Shown here: positions 1-8,019 of the stretch, piece after piece | Numbering within the stretch: the first letter of the stretch is position 1 | How the letters are laid out: each line of letters opens with the position of its first letter | Source: Sutcliffiella horikoshii | Lineage (GTDB): Bacteria > Bacillota > Bacilli > Bacillales > Bacillaceae_I | Direction: 5' to 3' | DNA length: 64,000 bases | Assembly: GCF_002157855.1 (NCBI RefSeq) | Contig: NZ_CP020880.1 | Span: forward strand, 3,720,001-3,784,000 | Notes under the pieces: model-generated | The model's database searches: none | Told to the model about the DNA's origin: nothing | What the model saw: the letters and a program-made list of their open reading frames with translations, nothing else | Made by a program: the position numbers and the translations under genes

Positions 1-242
1 GCTGCACTGAAGCTCACATGGGAAAGCTCTGTGGTATCGATGCCACTTTTGAGAATAGTTTCTCTAATCGAAACAGCCACCGCTTCGAGAATTTCGTCGG
101 GATCCTGTTCTGCTGCACCCATTTCTGGAGTGTACAAAGGATATTCCACGGCATGTTGGCTTTTTACTTTACCATTCTTCGTAAAAAGAACCGCCTTTGT
201 GCTTGTTGTTCCTATATCAACGCCTAGCATGTATGTTGTCAT
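1..242 (-). CDS. gntK: Gluconate kinase, N-terminal part (partial)
   Basis: Gluconate kinase of the FGGY carbohydrate kinase family, which phosphorylates gluconate to 6-phosphogluconate in the cytoplasm. Only the first 80 codons are present; the gene runs off the left edge. The ATG at 242-240 lies seven bases after GGAGG. The N-terminus reads MTTYMLGVDIGTTSTKAVLF, the phosphate-1 loop (DIGTTSTK) of FGGY kinases and very close to Bacillus GntK as I remember it. It follows gntP by 66 bp on the same strand, as the last visible gene of a gntZ-gntP-gntK operon. The substrate call rests on the N-terminal match and on the neighbours. Confidence 0.9.
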   Translation of the reverse strand, partial: MTTYMLGVDIGTTSTKAVLFTKNGKVKSQHAVEYPLYTPEMGAAEQDPDEILEAVAVSIRETILKSGIDTTELSHVSFSA

Positions 243-308
243 GGTGATGTCCTCCTTGATTCAAAATCACAACGGGCCAAGGAAATAGCTCCTTGACCCT
301 ACTTTAAC

Positions 309-1655
309 TTATCCTATAAATATACCAATAATTACCGCTACTGCAAAACCTACGAGTCCGATGATGGTTTCCATGACCGTCCAAGATTTTAATGTATCTT
401 TTACATCAAGGCCGAAGTATCTGTTTACCAACCAGAAACCGGAGTCGTTTACGTGGGATAGAACCGTTGCTCCAGAAGCAATCGAGATAACGATTAGACC
501 AAGTACAGGCCCTTCCAGACCCATGATTCCGATTAATGGTGTGATTAGTCCTGCTGCCGTTACCATTGAAACGGTTGCGGATCCTTGCGCCACGCGGACT
601 GCCGCTGCGATCAAGAACGCTAGGACAATTGGAGGCAATGCAGATCCTGCCATCATTTCACCAAGAACATCACCAACACCAGAGTCGATTAGAACCTGCT
701 TGAACACTCCACCGGCACCTGTTACAAGGATGATGATACCAGCTGGCTCAAGCGCTTTTGTTGCGATATCTTGTACATCTTGTTTTGTATAACCGCGCTT
801 CGTTCCAAGGAAGTAGAACGTCAATAATGTTGCAATAGTCAATGCTACGAACGGATGACCGACAAATGTCGTAATCTCTCGAACGATGTGACCCTCTTCA
901 AACATAACCGTTGAAAACGTATTCACTAAAATCAACACTAATGGTACTAAAATAATAGAAGCAATAAGTCCGAATCCTGGTAGATCCTTTTCATATACCT
1001 TATCTTCATCAATCTCCATATATTTTGGTACAACAACGTGAATTTTCTTCCCGATATATTTACCAAACACTGGACCAGCTAAAATCATCGCCGGAATACC
1101 TGCGATAACACCAAACAGGATAACCCATCCAAGATCTGCACCGATTAAATCAGCTACTGCGATCGGTCCCGGAGTTGGCGGGATGAAGCTGTGCGTTACA
1201 GCAAGACCAGCTAGCAACGGAATACCGTAGTGTAAAAGGGACTTTCCTGTTTTTTTCGCCAAGCCATACACGATTGGCACTAAAATGATGAAACCTACAT
1301 CAAAGAATACTGGGATTGCCACTAAGAAACCTGTGATACCAAGTGCCCACTGGGACTTTTCTTCACCGAATTTCTTCATTAGTGTTTGAGCAAGTCTTTC
1401 TGCCCCACCTGAAACTTCTAGCATTTTACCGAACATGGCACCTAGTCCGACTACGACTGCAACGAACCCGAGGGTGCCTCCCATTCCGTTTTGGACGGAT
1501 GCGGTGACTTCATTTAGCGGCATGCCTGATGCGATACCTACTAGTAAGCTGACTAACAGCAGGGCTACGAATGCGTGTAGTTTGGTGCGGATGACTAGGA
1601 ATAGTAGGACGAATATTGCTGCTGCTGCGATTAGGATTAGCATGGATCCTGACAT
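309..1655 (-). CDS. gntP: Gluconate permease GntP
   Basis: Gluconate:H+ symporter of the GntP family in the cytoplasmic membrane. The protein is 448 residues, the usual family length, and almost entirely hydrophobic, with a dozen or more membrane segments. It starts MSGSMLILIAAAAIFVLLF and carries the family-typical stretch SFIPPTPGPIAVADLIGADLG near the middle. The ATG at 1655 follows a strong AAGGAGG. It sits between gntZ upstream and gntK downstream. A 131-bp dispersed repeat separates it from gntZ, so transcription from gntZ must read through that structure or gntP must have its own promoter. Confidence 0.95.
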   Translation of the reverse strand: MSGSMLILIAAAAIFVLLFLVIRTKLHAFVALLLVSLLVGIASGMPLNEVTASVQNGMGGTLGFVAVVVGLGAMFGKMLEVSGGAERLAQTLMKKFGEEKSQWALGITGFLVAIPVFFDVGFIILVPIVYGLAKKTGKSLLHYGIPLLAGLAVTHSFIPPTPGPIAVADLIGADLGWVILFGVIAGIPAMILAGPVFGKYIGKKIHVVVPKYMEIDEDKVYEKDLPGFGLIASIILVPLVLILVNTFSTVMFEEGHIVREITTFVGHPFVALTIATLLTFYFLGTKRGYTKQDVQDIATKALEPAGIIILVTGAGGVFKQVLIDSGVGDVLGEMMAGSALPPIVLAFLIAAAVRVAQGSATVSMVTAAGLITPLIGIMGLEGPVLGLIVISIASGATVLSHVNDSGFWLVNRYFGLDVKDTLKSWTVMETIIGLVGFAVAVIIGIFIG

Positions 1656-1714
1656 GATTTGTTCCTCCTTGTTAATTAGCTCTATTTAGAAAAAGTAATG
1701 TTTTTACGTATACT

Positions 1715-1845
1715 TCCTGATGACTTCCGTTCCAGATGTTCGCTTTCCGCGGGACGTGTGCTTGAGCCTCCTCGCTTCGCTGTGGGGTCTCAAGCTACCG
1801 TTATCCCCCGCTGGAGTCTCACATCTTGCACTCCAGTCATCAGGA
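1715..1845. repeat. 131-bp dispersed palindromic repeat, copy 1
   Basis: This 131-bp element lies between gntZ and gntP and has a second copy of identical length at 25503-25633. Its outer arms are perfect inverted repeats (TCCTGATGACT at 1715-1725 and its complement at 1835-1845). An inner hairpin is formed by GCTTGAGCC and GGTCTCAAGC around a CTCGCTTCGCTGTG loop. About three quarters of the bases match copy 2. Where the paired arms differ, both sides change together. It looks like a REP- or MITE-like non-coding element; I see no reading frame in it. Confidence 0.8.
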
Positions 1846-1892
1846 GGAATTTTCATTAACTATGACGTCTCTCGTAATCTACTTAAAATAAT

Positions 1893-2789
1893 TTAGTTCT
1901 TCTCTACTGAGTGTCCGCCGAATTCGTTTCGTAGTGCTGCGACTACTTTTCCGGAGAAGGTATCGGGCTCAAGGGAGCGGTAGCGCATCATTAGGGATAG
2001 GGCGATGACTGGTGCTGCGGCTTGGAGGTCAAGAGCAGTCTCTACTGTCCATTTACCCTCACCCGATGAATGCATAACGCCTTTGATGCCTTCTAATCTC
2101 GCATCTTTGCTGAAAGCATTTTCTGTTAGTTCCATGAGCCATGAGCGAACGACGGATCCGTTGTTCCAAACTCTCGCAACCTTCTCATAGTCAAAATCGA
2201 AATCACTTTTTTCAAGGATGTCGAAGCCTTCTGCGATTGCTTGCATCATGCCGTACTCCACACCGTTGTGAACCATTTTCAAGAAATGACCACTACCGGA
2301 TTTTCCTGCATATAAGTATCCGTTTTCTACACAAATATCTTGGAAAAGTGCCTCCACGTGTTTAAACGCTTCTTCATTTCCGCCGACCATGGTGCAAGCT
2401 CCGTTGCGAGCGCCTTCCATCCCGCCGCTTGTCCCTACATCCAAGTAGTGGACTCCTTTTGCAGCAAGCTCTTCGGCACGCTTTAATGTGTCTTTGTAGT
2501 TGGAATTTCCTCCATCGATGATGATGTCTCCCTCTGTTACTAATCTACTAATCTCTGAAAGCACATTTTCTGTGATCTCACCAGCTGGCACCATCATCCA
2601 TACCACTTTTGGTGATTCCAGTTTGCTTAATGCTTCCTCGATGGAGTAAGCACCAGTTGCACCAGCCTGTTCGCTTTTGACAACGTTTTCATTATCGACA
2701 TCAAACGCAACTACTTCATGCTTGTTATCTATTAAGTTTAATGTAAGGTTGTATCCCATCTTGCCTAAACCAATCATTGCTAGTTTCAT
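1893..2789 (-). CDS. gntZ: 6-phosphogluconate dehydrogenase (decarboxylating), short GntZ/YqeC form
   Basis: Oxidatively decarboxylates 6-phosphogluconate to ribulose 5-phosphate, the step after gluconate kinase. The protein has 298 residues, typical of the short, mostly NAD-dependent class rather than the 470-residue classical enzyme. The Rossmann motif GLGKMG is at residues 7-12, GGNSNY at 93-98, and the catalytic stretch GHFLKMVHNGVEYG has Lys171 and Asn175. I chose the ATG at 2789, preceded by AAGAAGGGA; an open frame continues upstream to 2999, but that part crosses the promoter and has no family similarity. First gene of the gnt operon. Confidence 0.93.
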   Translation of the reverse strand: MKLAMIGLGKMGYNLTLNLIDNKHEVVAFDVDNENVVKSEQAGATGAYSIEEALSKLESPKVVWMMVPAGEITENVLSEISRLVTEGDIIIDGGNSNYKDTLKRAEELAAKGVHYLDVGTSGGMEGARNGACTMVGGNEEAFKHVEALFQDICVENGYLYAGKSGSGHFLKMVHNGVEYGMMQAIAEGFDILEKSDFDFDYEKVARVWNNGSVVRSWLMELTENAFSKDARLEGIKGVMHSSGEGKWTVETALDLQAAAPVIALSLMMRYRSLEPDTFSGKVVAALRNEFGGHSVEKN

Positions 2790-2852
2790 AAAATTGAAAC
2801 TCCCTTCTTCATTCAAAGCTAAGTATCGAAAAATATTTTTTGTCTTGTCCCT

Positions 2853-2881
2853 ATTATGAAAAAAAATTCCCCGAAATGCAA
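2853..2881 (-). promoter_or_regulatory. Predicted SigA promoter of the gnt operon
   Basis: On the minus strand TTGCAT (2881-2876) and CATAAT (2858-2853) are 17 bp apart, about 64 bp ahead of the gntZ ATG. It faces the regulator gene promoter in a 172-bp divergent region. A GTTTC-N9-GAAAC inverted repeat at 2898-2916 lies just upstream and could be an operator; that role is inference. Confidence 0.55.
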
Positions 2882-2909
2882 GCGTTATCAAAAAATAGTT
2901 TCTTTTTTT

Positions 2910-2939
2910 TTGAAACCTCTTTATGATAGATAGTAGATT
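2910..2939 (+). promoter_or_regulatory. Possible SigA promoter of the RpiR-type regulator
   Basis: TTGAAA (2910-2915) and TAGATT (2934-2939) with an 18-bp spacer, 22 bp before the ATG. The -35 box overlaps the right arm of the GTTTC/GAAAC inverted repeat at 2898-2916, which would suit autoregulation. The -10 match is weak. Confidence 0.35.
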
Positions 2940-2961
2940 ACTATTTCTGGAGGGTCGCACC

Positions 2962-3819
2962 ATGAACAGACAAGAATCGCAATACTGCATGATGCGCATA
3001 CGTTCCCACTATCCACAATTCAGGGGGAAGGAGCAAGTCATCGCGGACTATATCCTCAATAATCCACAAAGAATTGTCCACAGCACCATCAATCAGGTTG
3101 CGGATGATCTCGGTGTAGCGGACTCCACCGTATTCCGTTTTTGCCAGCGGATCGGCTTTAAGGGCTATCAGGCAATGAAAATTGCACTCGCAACGGAAAT
3201 TGTCGAACCTATTCAAGATATTCATGAAAATATTATGGAACATGACAGCGAAAAAACGATTGCGGAAAAAGTGTTCCGTTCCAATATTAAAACGCTTGAA
3301 GATACGTTGAAGATCCTTGATGACGAAGCGTTTCACCAGGTTATCAACGCCATTCTCGGAGCACGAAAAGTGGAGTTGTTCGGAAGCGGCGGTTCTAATG
3401 TCATCGCGATGGACGCCTATCATAAACTTATTCGGACAGGGGTTTCGGTGAACGTTCAGTCTGATACCCACATGCAGCTTATGTCTGCCAGCCAACTGAC
3501 AGATGAAGACGTGGCCATCATCATTTCTCATACTGGGGCATCCAAGGATATGATGCACATTCTTGAAGTGGTGAAAGCAAGTGGAGTGAAGACAATCGGC
3601 ATCACCAATTTTGCCAAATCTCCGTTAAGCCAAGGAGTGGACATCGCACTGTACACAATGTCAGAAGAAACGGATTACAGGTCAGAGGCACTGTCTTCTC
3701 GTATCGCCCAGCTTGCCATGATTGATGCCATTTATGTAAATGTGCTTATGGCGAAAAAGGATGAGGGAAAAGAGGCTTTGCAGAAGGTGCGTGCTGCGAT
3801 ATCGGTGAAGCGCGTATAG
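2962..3819 (+). CDS. RpiR/MurR-family transcriptional regulator
   Basis: DNA-binding regulator of 285 residues. The N-terminal helix-turn-helix (about residues 10-75, including VADDLGVADSTVFRFCQRIG) is followed by a SIS sugar-isomerase-type domain (about 115-245, with GSGGSNVIAMDAYHKL and SHTGASKDM) that in this family senses phosphosugars. The ATG at 2962 has GGAGGG nine bases upstream and fits the family start. It is divergent from gntZ and probably controls the gnt operon, perhaps responding to 6-phosphogluconate. In B. subtilis the equivalent regulator GntR belongs to a different family, so this is a functional replacement by inference. Confidence 0.85.
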   Translation: MNRQESQYCMMRIRSHYPQFRGKEQVIADYILNNPQRIVHSTINQVADDLGVADSTVFRFCQRIGFKGYQAMKIALATEIVEPIQDIHENIMEHDSEKTIAEKVFRSNIKTLEDTLKILDDEAFHQVINAILGARKVELFGSGGSNVIAMDAYHKLIRTGVSVNVQSDTHMQLMSASQLTDEDVAIIISHTGASKDMMHILEVVKASGVKTIGITNFAKSPLSQGVDIALYTMSEETDYRSEALSSRIAQLAMIDAIYVNVLMAKKDEGKEALQKVRAAISVKRV

Positions 3820-3830
3820 GCTTCACACAA

Positions 3831-3868
3831 AAAACACGAAAGTCATCAAAGTGACTTCCGTGTTTTTT
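3831..3868. terminator. Bidirectional terminator
   Basis: Hairpin AACACG.AAGTCA / TGACTT.CGTGTT with A- and T-runs on both sides, between the convergent regulator gene and the DUF1646 gene. Confidence 0.8.
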
Positions 3869-3873
3869 TAGTT

Positions 3874-4881
3874 CTATAAGACAATAAAATAATAAATGAC
3901 CATCGCTCCAAGTCCAACTGGAACCCCATGTCTTGCCCACTCTTTACTTGTAATCCCAAGTTTTCCAGCTGCAATGATATTCGGAATATTTCCAGGCACC
4001 AACATTCCTCCACTTATCATGAGGCCAAGTAAAATCACCCGAATGACTGCCGGATCCAGCTCGGCACTAATCTCAGCGGCCGCCAATGTCGCATTATCCA
4101 AAATGGCCGAGGACATATTGAACCAGTACAAAACAGAAGGATCCATTCCTAAAAAATAGGTGGAGACAAATGGCTCAAATCCTGCACCAAGAAAAGTCAG
4201 ACCCATGACAAAGAAGTAAATCTTCAAGCCTCGAACAAAGATTTCCTCATAACTTTCCCTGTCCTTCGCACTGCGCACCATCTCGTTAGCTCCTGGTGCT
4301 TTCACCATGAAGGCAGCAAGCAAGCCGAACAAGAATAAAGATAATAGGACATCCTTGCCAATCAGCCTTAATAGGTAAAAGAAATCCCCGTTCAATTTAC
4401 TGATTGTCACAATGGATAAAGGCTCTCCGATTGGCGTAAGTGCTGCACCAAGTCCTATGGAAAAACAAGAAAGGACGGTCAGCCTGATTTGTTCTTTCTT
4501 TTCCAGATCAAGTCCTACCACGATGAATACTAATAGGAGCGCAGCAATAATTGCGGTAATGACACTTGAGATTAGTCCAAGAAACACAACAAGTAAAAAG
4601 ATAAATAACTTAAATGGGACTCTATTTTTCAAAAAGTGGAGAATTCGACTAAACGGCATCTGCAACCATCTGAAAACCAGGCCCGCCATTAAGACGGCGA
4701 GTGAAATGAAGATGGGATCAGTTGCAGCAATGAAGAAAAGGTGTTCATTGTAGACCCCGCTAACCATACTGGCAAGGATCCCCATGCTCAACAAGAATAC
4801 TTCCATATTTTCTTCTATTTTTTTAATAAGTAAAGGTCCCAGTAACACGACCAGAAAAATCGATATCAGTCCGAAATCCAT
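3874..4881 (-). CDS. DUF1646 family membrane protein (putative transporter)
   Basis: Polytopic membrane protein of 335 residues with about ten hydrophobic segments, starting MDFGLISIFLVVLLGPLLIKK. It resembles the DUF1646 family, usually described as putative cation or citrate/Na+-type transporters related to the ion transporter superfamily; no substrate can be read from the sequence. Conserved-looking loops are GLGAALTPIGEPLSIVTISK and ISGGMLVPGNIPNIIAAGKLG, the paired re-entrant-loop style seen in that superfamily. The ATG at 4881 follows GGGAGTG. It stands alone between a terminator and the DedA gene, which has its own ribosome binding site. Confidence 0.72.
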   Translation of the reverse strand: MDFGLISIFLVVLLGPLLIKKIEENMEVFLLSMGILASMVSGVYNEHLFFIAATDPIFISLAVLMAGLVFRWLQMPFSRILHFLKNRVPFKLFIFLLVVFLGLISSVITAIIAALLLVFIVVGLDLEKKEQIRLTVLSCFSIGLGAALTPIGEPLSIVTISKLNGDFFYLLRLIGKDVLLSLFLFGLLAAFMVKAPGANEMVRSAKDRESYEEIFVRGLKIYFFVMGLTFLGAGFEPFVSTYFLGMDPSVLYWFNMSSAILDNATLAAAEISAELDPAVIRVILLGLMISGGMLVPGNIPNIIAAGKLGITSKEWARHGVPVGLGAMVIYYFIVL

Positions 4882-5001
4882 TTTTCACACTCCCGCTGTC
4901 TGAAGAATTCTTTAGATAACGGTTCATGTATATGCAGTTATTGGACAAACATGCCTGGAGTTTACTGGGGTTCTAAGGAAACGCCCTTTAACTTTTGGGC
5001 A

Positions 5002-5622
5002 TCAACTGTACTTTTCACGGGTCTTATTCACCTTTTGGTTTTTTCTATATCTAAAAATTAGTATAACAAGCAGCACTAGCAATATCCCGATTCCTAAAGG
5101 TTTTAGGTAGACGGAAATGACAGATGCCGCGTCTGCCCACTGAGGACCAAAACGGAATCCCACGTATACATAGGCTGCCGTTATTGGGAGCATCGCAAGA
5201 TAAGTGTAAGCGATAAATAACACTATGTTCATTTTTGCCATCCCGCACGGAACCGAGATAACGGTCCGCACCCCAGGAATAAATCTGCCAAGAAAGGCAA
5301 TGACGGCACCATATTTTACGAAAAAACCCTCCGCTGTTGCCATATCCTTTTCACGAATAAAAAAATACTTTCCATACTTATCGAGTAGAGGCCTGCCTCC
5401 AAACCTACCAAGGGCATATAGTGTCAAGGGACCAGTAACCCCGCCTATACTTCCTGCTAAAATTGCAAGAATAAGGTTCATATCCCCTTGATAAGCCCAA
5501 TAACCGACAAGAGGTAGAACAAGCTCTGCCGGAATGAATTCAAACGTCAAGGCTAAGACCACACCAAAATAAGATAGGCCTTTAAATGATTCTATGAAAG
5601 TTAAAATGATTTCTTCGAACAA
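5002..5622 (-). CDS. DedA/SNARE-associated family membrane protein
   Basis: DedA-family protein of 206 residues. Members are implicated in undecaprenyl-phosphate or phospholipid flipping and membrane homeostasis. The family signature GRFIPGVRTVISVPCGMAKM is at about residues 111-130, with FIPAELVLPLVGYWA near the N-terminus and a basic C-terminal tail after the last membrane segment. The start is TTG at 5622, eight bases after GGAGG. The exact lipid substrate cannot be told from sequence, though an undecaprenyl-phosphate role would suit the wall-polymer genes elsewhere in the window. Confidence 0.88.
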   Translation of the reverse strand: MFEEIILTFIESFKGLSYFGVVLALTFEFIPAELVLPLVGYWAYQGDMNLILAILAGSIGGVTGPLTLYALGRFGGRPLLDKYGKYFFIREKDMATAEGFFVKYGAVIAFLGRFIPGVRTVISVPCGMAKMNIVLFIAYTYLAMLPITAAYVYVGFRFGPQWADAASVISVYLKPLGIGILLVLLVILIFRYRKNQKVNKTREKYS

Positions 5623-5681
5623 GTTTTTTCCTCCAAGTTATCAATGTATGAAATTGTGGGTTTTGGTAAAATGCTTTTGCA

Positions 5682-6023
5682 TTATGATGAGAGGTAATTC
5701 GATTGGTATTTTCTTGGGAAGAGATTAAGGAAGACAGCACAAATAAAATCCGTGTTTACGTAAAAAAATGATGAAACAGGGAGGGACATATTCATACCCG
5801 TGGAAGGAGGTAAGCCTGAGAGTATATCTTTCTTATTTTTCAATTTTGTAGATAAAGTAGCGTATATGCCTGATCTTGAAAGGGAGGCAGTAATCTTAAC
5901 TTCTTTACCTACCTGTTCAATAGAATCAAAATGCTCAGCACCATTCCAATCGCTAGTTTCGAAAGAAAACATTTGCATACATCCTAAAACCAGTACAATA
6001 ACAAATACACTCAAACTTCTCAT
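5682..6023 (-). CDS. Small putative lipoprotein, possibly degraded at the C-terminus
   Basis: Predicted protein of 113 residues that I do not recognise. The N-terminus MRSLSVFVIVLVLGCMQMF looks like a signal peptide with a lipobox-like LVLGC, and the ATG at 6023 follows AAGGAGGG at good spacing, so translation is likely. Residues 20-65 look like an ordinary secreted domain. The last 45 residues are rich in aromatic residues and unlike it, which suggests a frameshift after about KNKKDI. No close family is apparent. Confidence 0.45.
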   Translation of the reverse strand: MRSLSVFVIVLVLGCMQMFSFETSDWNGAEHFDSIEQVGKEVKITASLSRSGIYATLSTKLKNKKDILSGLPPSTGMNMSLPVSSFFYVNTDFICAVFLNLFPRKYQSNYLSS

Positions 6024-6275
6024 GTTTTCCCTCCTTCCTATCTGCGCATACTTCCATTATATCATTTCATTTCGTCACCTTTTAAAGTTGACTGACAAAA
6101 ATATCGGAAGTAAAAGACATATTGTAATAGACTTGGGAAATCAGCCGGCCAGGCATTAGGGGAGTTCCGGGCAGATCCGAGGGATATTGGTAAAATTTAA
6201 GAAAAAGGAAACACCCTCCAATAAAGATAAAGAAATCAGTAAGGTTTCCATGTAACAACCAGGTGAAATGAAAGA

Positions 6276-6312
6276 AAAAAGGCATGCGCTTCTTTCTGCA
6301 CATGCCTTTTCT
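6276..6312. terminator. Terminator hairpin
   Basis: AAAAGGCATG.GC / GC.CATGCCTTTT hairpin just downstream of the small zinc-ribbon gene on the minus strand; A/T runs on both flanks. The rest of 6024-6275 holds nothing I can support. Confidence 0.7.
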
Positions 6313-6321
6313 TATTGGAAA

Positions 6322-6615
6322 TTATTTATCCATAAATGATAACCCTTCTTCTTCTAATGAAGCTCTCATAATAGGTAAGGAGGCTGGTCCAATACCATGA
6401 AAATTTAAGATTTCTTTTTCAGTGTACTTTGATAGTTTCTGTACAGTGTCGACCTCTTTTTGAATTAATGCATTTCTTGCCGGTGAACTAAGTTTTGAAA
6501 GGAAACTAGCTTTAGGTTTATTCTCTTTATTACAAGTAGGGCAACTTGGGCAATCACTACTTTTATAATATTTATGTCCATGTTCGCAAACCATTTCACG
6601 TTTTCCTACCGTCAA
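6322..6615 (-). CDS. Small zinc-ribbon and helix-hairpin-helix protein (RNA polymerase alpha-CTD-like)
   Basis: Protein of 97 residues. The N-terminus has potential zinc ligands (CEHGH, then CPSCPTC at about residues 22-28). The C-terminus, YTEKEILNFHGIGPASLPIMRASL, matches the helix-hairpin-helix fold of the RNA polymerase alpha C-terminal domain, and relatives are annotated that way in Bacilli. Likely nucleic-acid binding; the actual role is unknown. The start is TTG at 6615, seven bases after GGAGG; an in-frame ATG seven codons later lacks such a site. Confidence 0.6.
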   Translation of the reverse strand: MTVGKREMVCEHGHKYYKSSDCPSCPTCNKENKPKASFLSKLSSPARNALIQKEVDTVQKLSKYTEKEILNFHGIGPASLPIMRASLEEEGLSFMDK

Positions 6616-6732
6616 TATTATCCCTCCGCCTTTAAAATAATGATCGGCATGCTTTAAAACAATAACTCCTCAACAACAGAGCCTGCACTAAGTATGAAGT
6701 ATTATCCGATATTTTAAACACAATCAACTTAA

Positions 6733-7929
6733 TTATACAGCTTCCGTCTGCTTCCACTTCTTCCCGACCTGAACGAATAGTACCCCCAGTTCATGGTGGT
6801 CTCCTTCGTACAAAGCAGTTTGAGCAAAACGTGCTTCACCGTTTGCATCCACAACTTGCAGTTTGCAAAATGCCCTGTTTTGCTGAAGTGCTTCATAAAA
6901 ATTCGAAACGGAATTTACCGGGATATTGTTTACTTTTGTAATGATTTCTCCAATTTGGAGGTTCATTTTTTCAGCCGGACTATCTGGAATTACCCCTAGA
7001 ATGACAAGTCCTTTGTCACGTTGAACAAAGATCGGCTGGTGCTTTTCGTCCTCTGTTTTGGCCCTGTAATTCAGCCATTCCCTACCAATTACAGCAACAA
7101 CTGCTGCAAGGATGGCGGCATTTTCCCACCATATGCTGCCAACTCCAGTCAACAAGACCACGACTGCAAGCAGAACCAATTGTCTGCCAACGATCGGGAT
7201 TGCATCTAACGGTAAGCTTGCTTTTAGTCGTTGATAATACCCCATGCTGAATGGAACAAGCCACAAGGAAAGGGTGTGTTCCCCCATTTGCAGGACAGGC
7301 CACCACTGAAAGCTTGTCTCGATTTCTCCAGAACCGACGGGCACAAATAAGAATAGCGGAAGAATCCATACTCTTTGGACAACATGTGTACCAACCGGCA
7401 ACCCACGCTTACTTTTTTGAAGCTGCGGAGAGGTTTGCACAGGTGCCTGTTTCCAGACGAACAGTCCTTCAGCAACCATAAGTATCCCCATCAGAATGGC
7501 CAGTGTCGGTAAATGCGTTGCTTCTACAGATTCAAACAAGCGCTGAAAGGTGGTGACACCCGTCTCCAATTTTGGTAAAAGTACTACTGCCAAGATAGTG
7601 AACCCGAATATATAGGCAGTCGAAAGCCATCTCGGCTTAATGAAAAGGGTAAAAATAATGCTAAAGAAGCTGAGGAGCACAATTGTTCCAAAAGGAATAA
7701 TCACTCCCAAACCAATTGTAAGCACAGATAAAGCTAGTCCAACCAAAAGACTCTTACAAGCCTTTTGAAACTCCGTCAGGCCGTATTCCACTCGTATATG
7801 AAAGTCATGGCGTTCTCTTTTGACGCGAAAATATCCCAATATTACTGCAACAGCTAAGGTCACATAAAGGACAGGGTGGATGAAAAGGCGACCCACTCCT
7901 ATCAGCAATTCCCAAAACCATGATTCCAT
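6733..7929 (-). CDS. minJ: Cell division topological determinant MinJ
   Basis: MinJ links DivIVA at the poles and septum to MinD and so places the Min inhibitor. The protein has about 398 residues, as in B. subtilis (397): several membrane segments over the first 280 residues, then a cytosolic PDZ domain at about 295-385 (KGLVILGVIPDSPAEKMNLQIG, EIITKVNNIPVNS). Order minJ-ctpB-ftsXE matches B. subtilis. Either GTG 7932 or ATG 7929 could start; AGGCGGTGAT is better spaced for the ATG. Confidence 0.9.
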   Translation of the reverse strand: MESWFWELLIGVGRLFIHPVLYVTLAVAVILGYFRVKRERHDFHIRVEYGLTEFQKACKSLLVGLALSVLTIGLGVIIPFGTIVLLSFFSIIFTLFIKPRWLSTAYIFGFTILAVVLLPKLETGVTTFQRLFESVEATHLPTLAILMGILMVAEGLFVWKQAPVQTSPQLQKSKRGLPVGTHVVQRVWILPLFLFVPVGSGEIETSFQWWPVLQMGEHTLSLWLVPFSMGYYQRLKASLPLDAIPIVGRQLVLLAVVVLLTGVGSIWWENAAILAAVVAVIGREWLNYRAKTEDEKHQPIFVQRDKGLVILGVIPDSPAEKMNLQIGEIITKVNNIPVNSVSNFYEALQQNRAFCKLQVVDANGEARFAQTALYEGDHHELGVLFVQVGKKWKQTEAV

Positions 7930-7976
7930 CACCCGATCACCGCCTAAACATACAAACTTTTCTTTTATTTTACCAC

Positions 7977-8011
7977 AAAAAAGTCAGCTCCCACCATAAG
8001 GGAAGCTGACT
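7977..8011 (-). terminator. Terminator after ctpB
   Basis: Stem AGTCAGCT.CCC / GGG.GCTGACT followed by a T-run on the minus strand, just after the ctpB stop. Confidence 0.85.
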
Positions 8012-8019
8012 GTATTAAT

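Noticed and set aside
2941-3558. 205-codon minus-strand ORF inside the RpiR regulator
   Set aside because: Opposite-strand shadow of a clear helix-turn-helix/SIS gene.
6082-6303. 73-codon ORF (MCRKKRMPFFFHF...)
   Set aside because: Starts inside the terminator hairpin, has no ribosome binding site, and its composition looks like chance.
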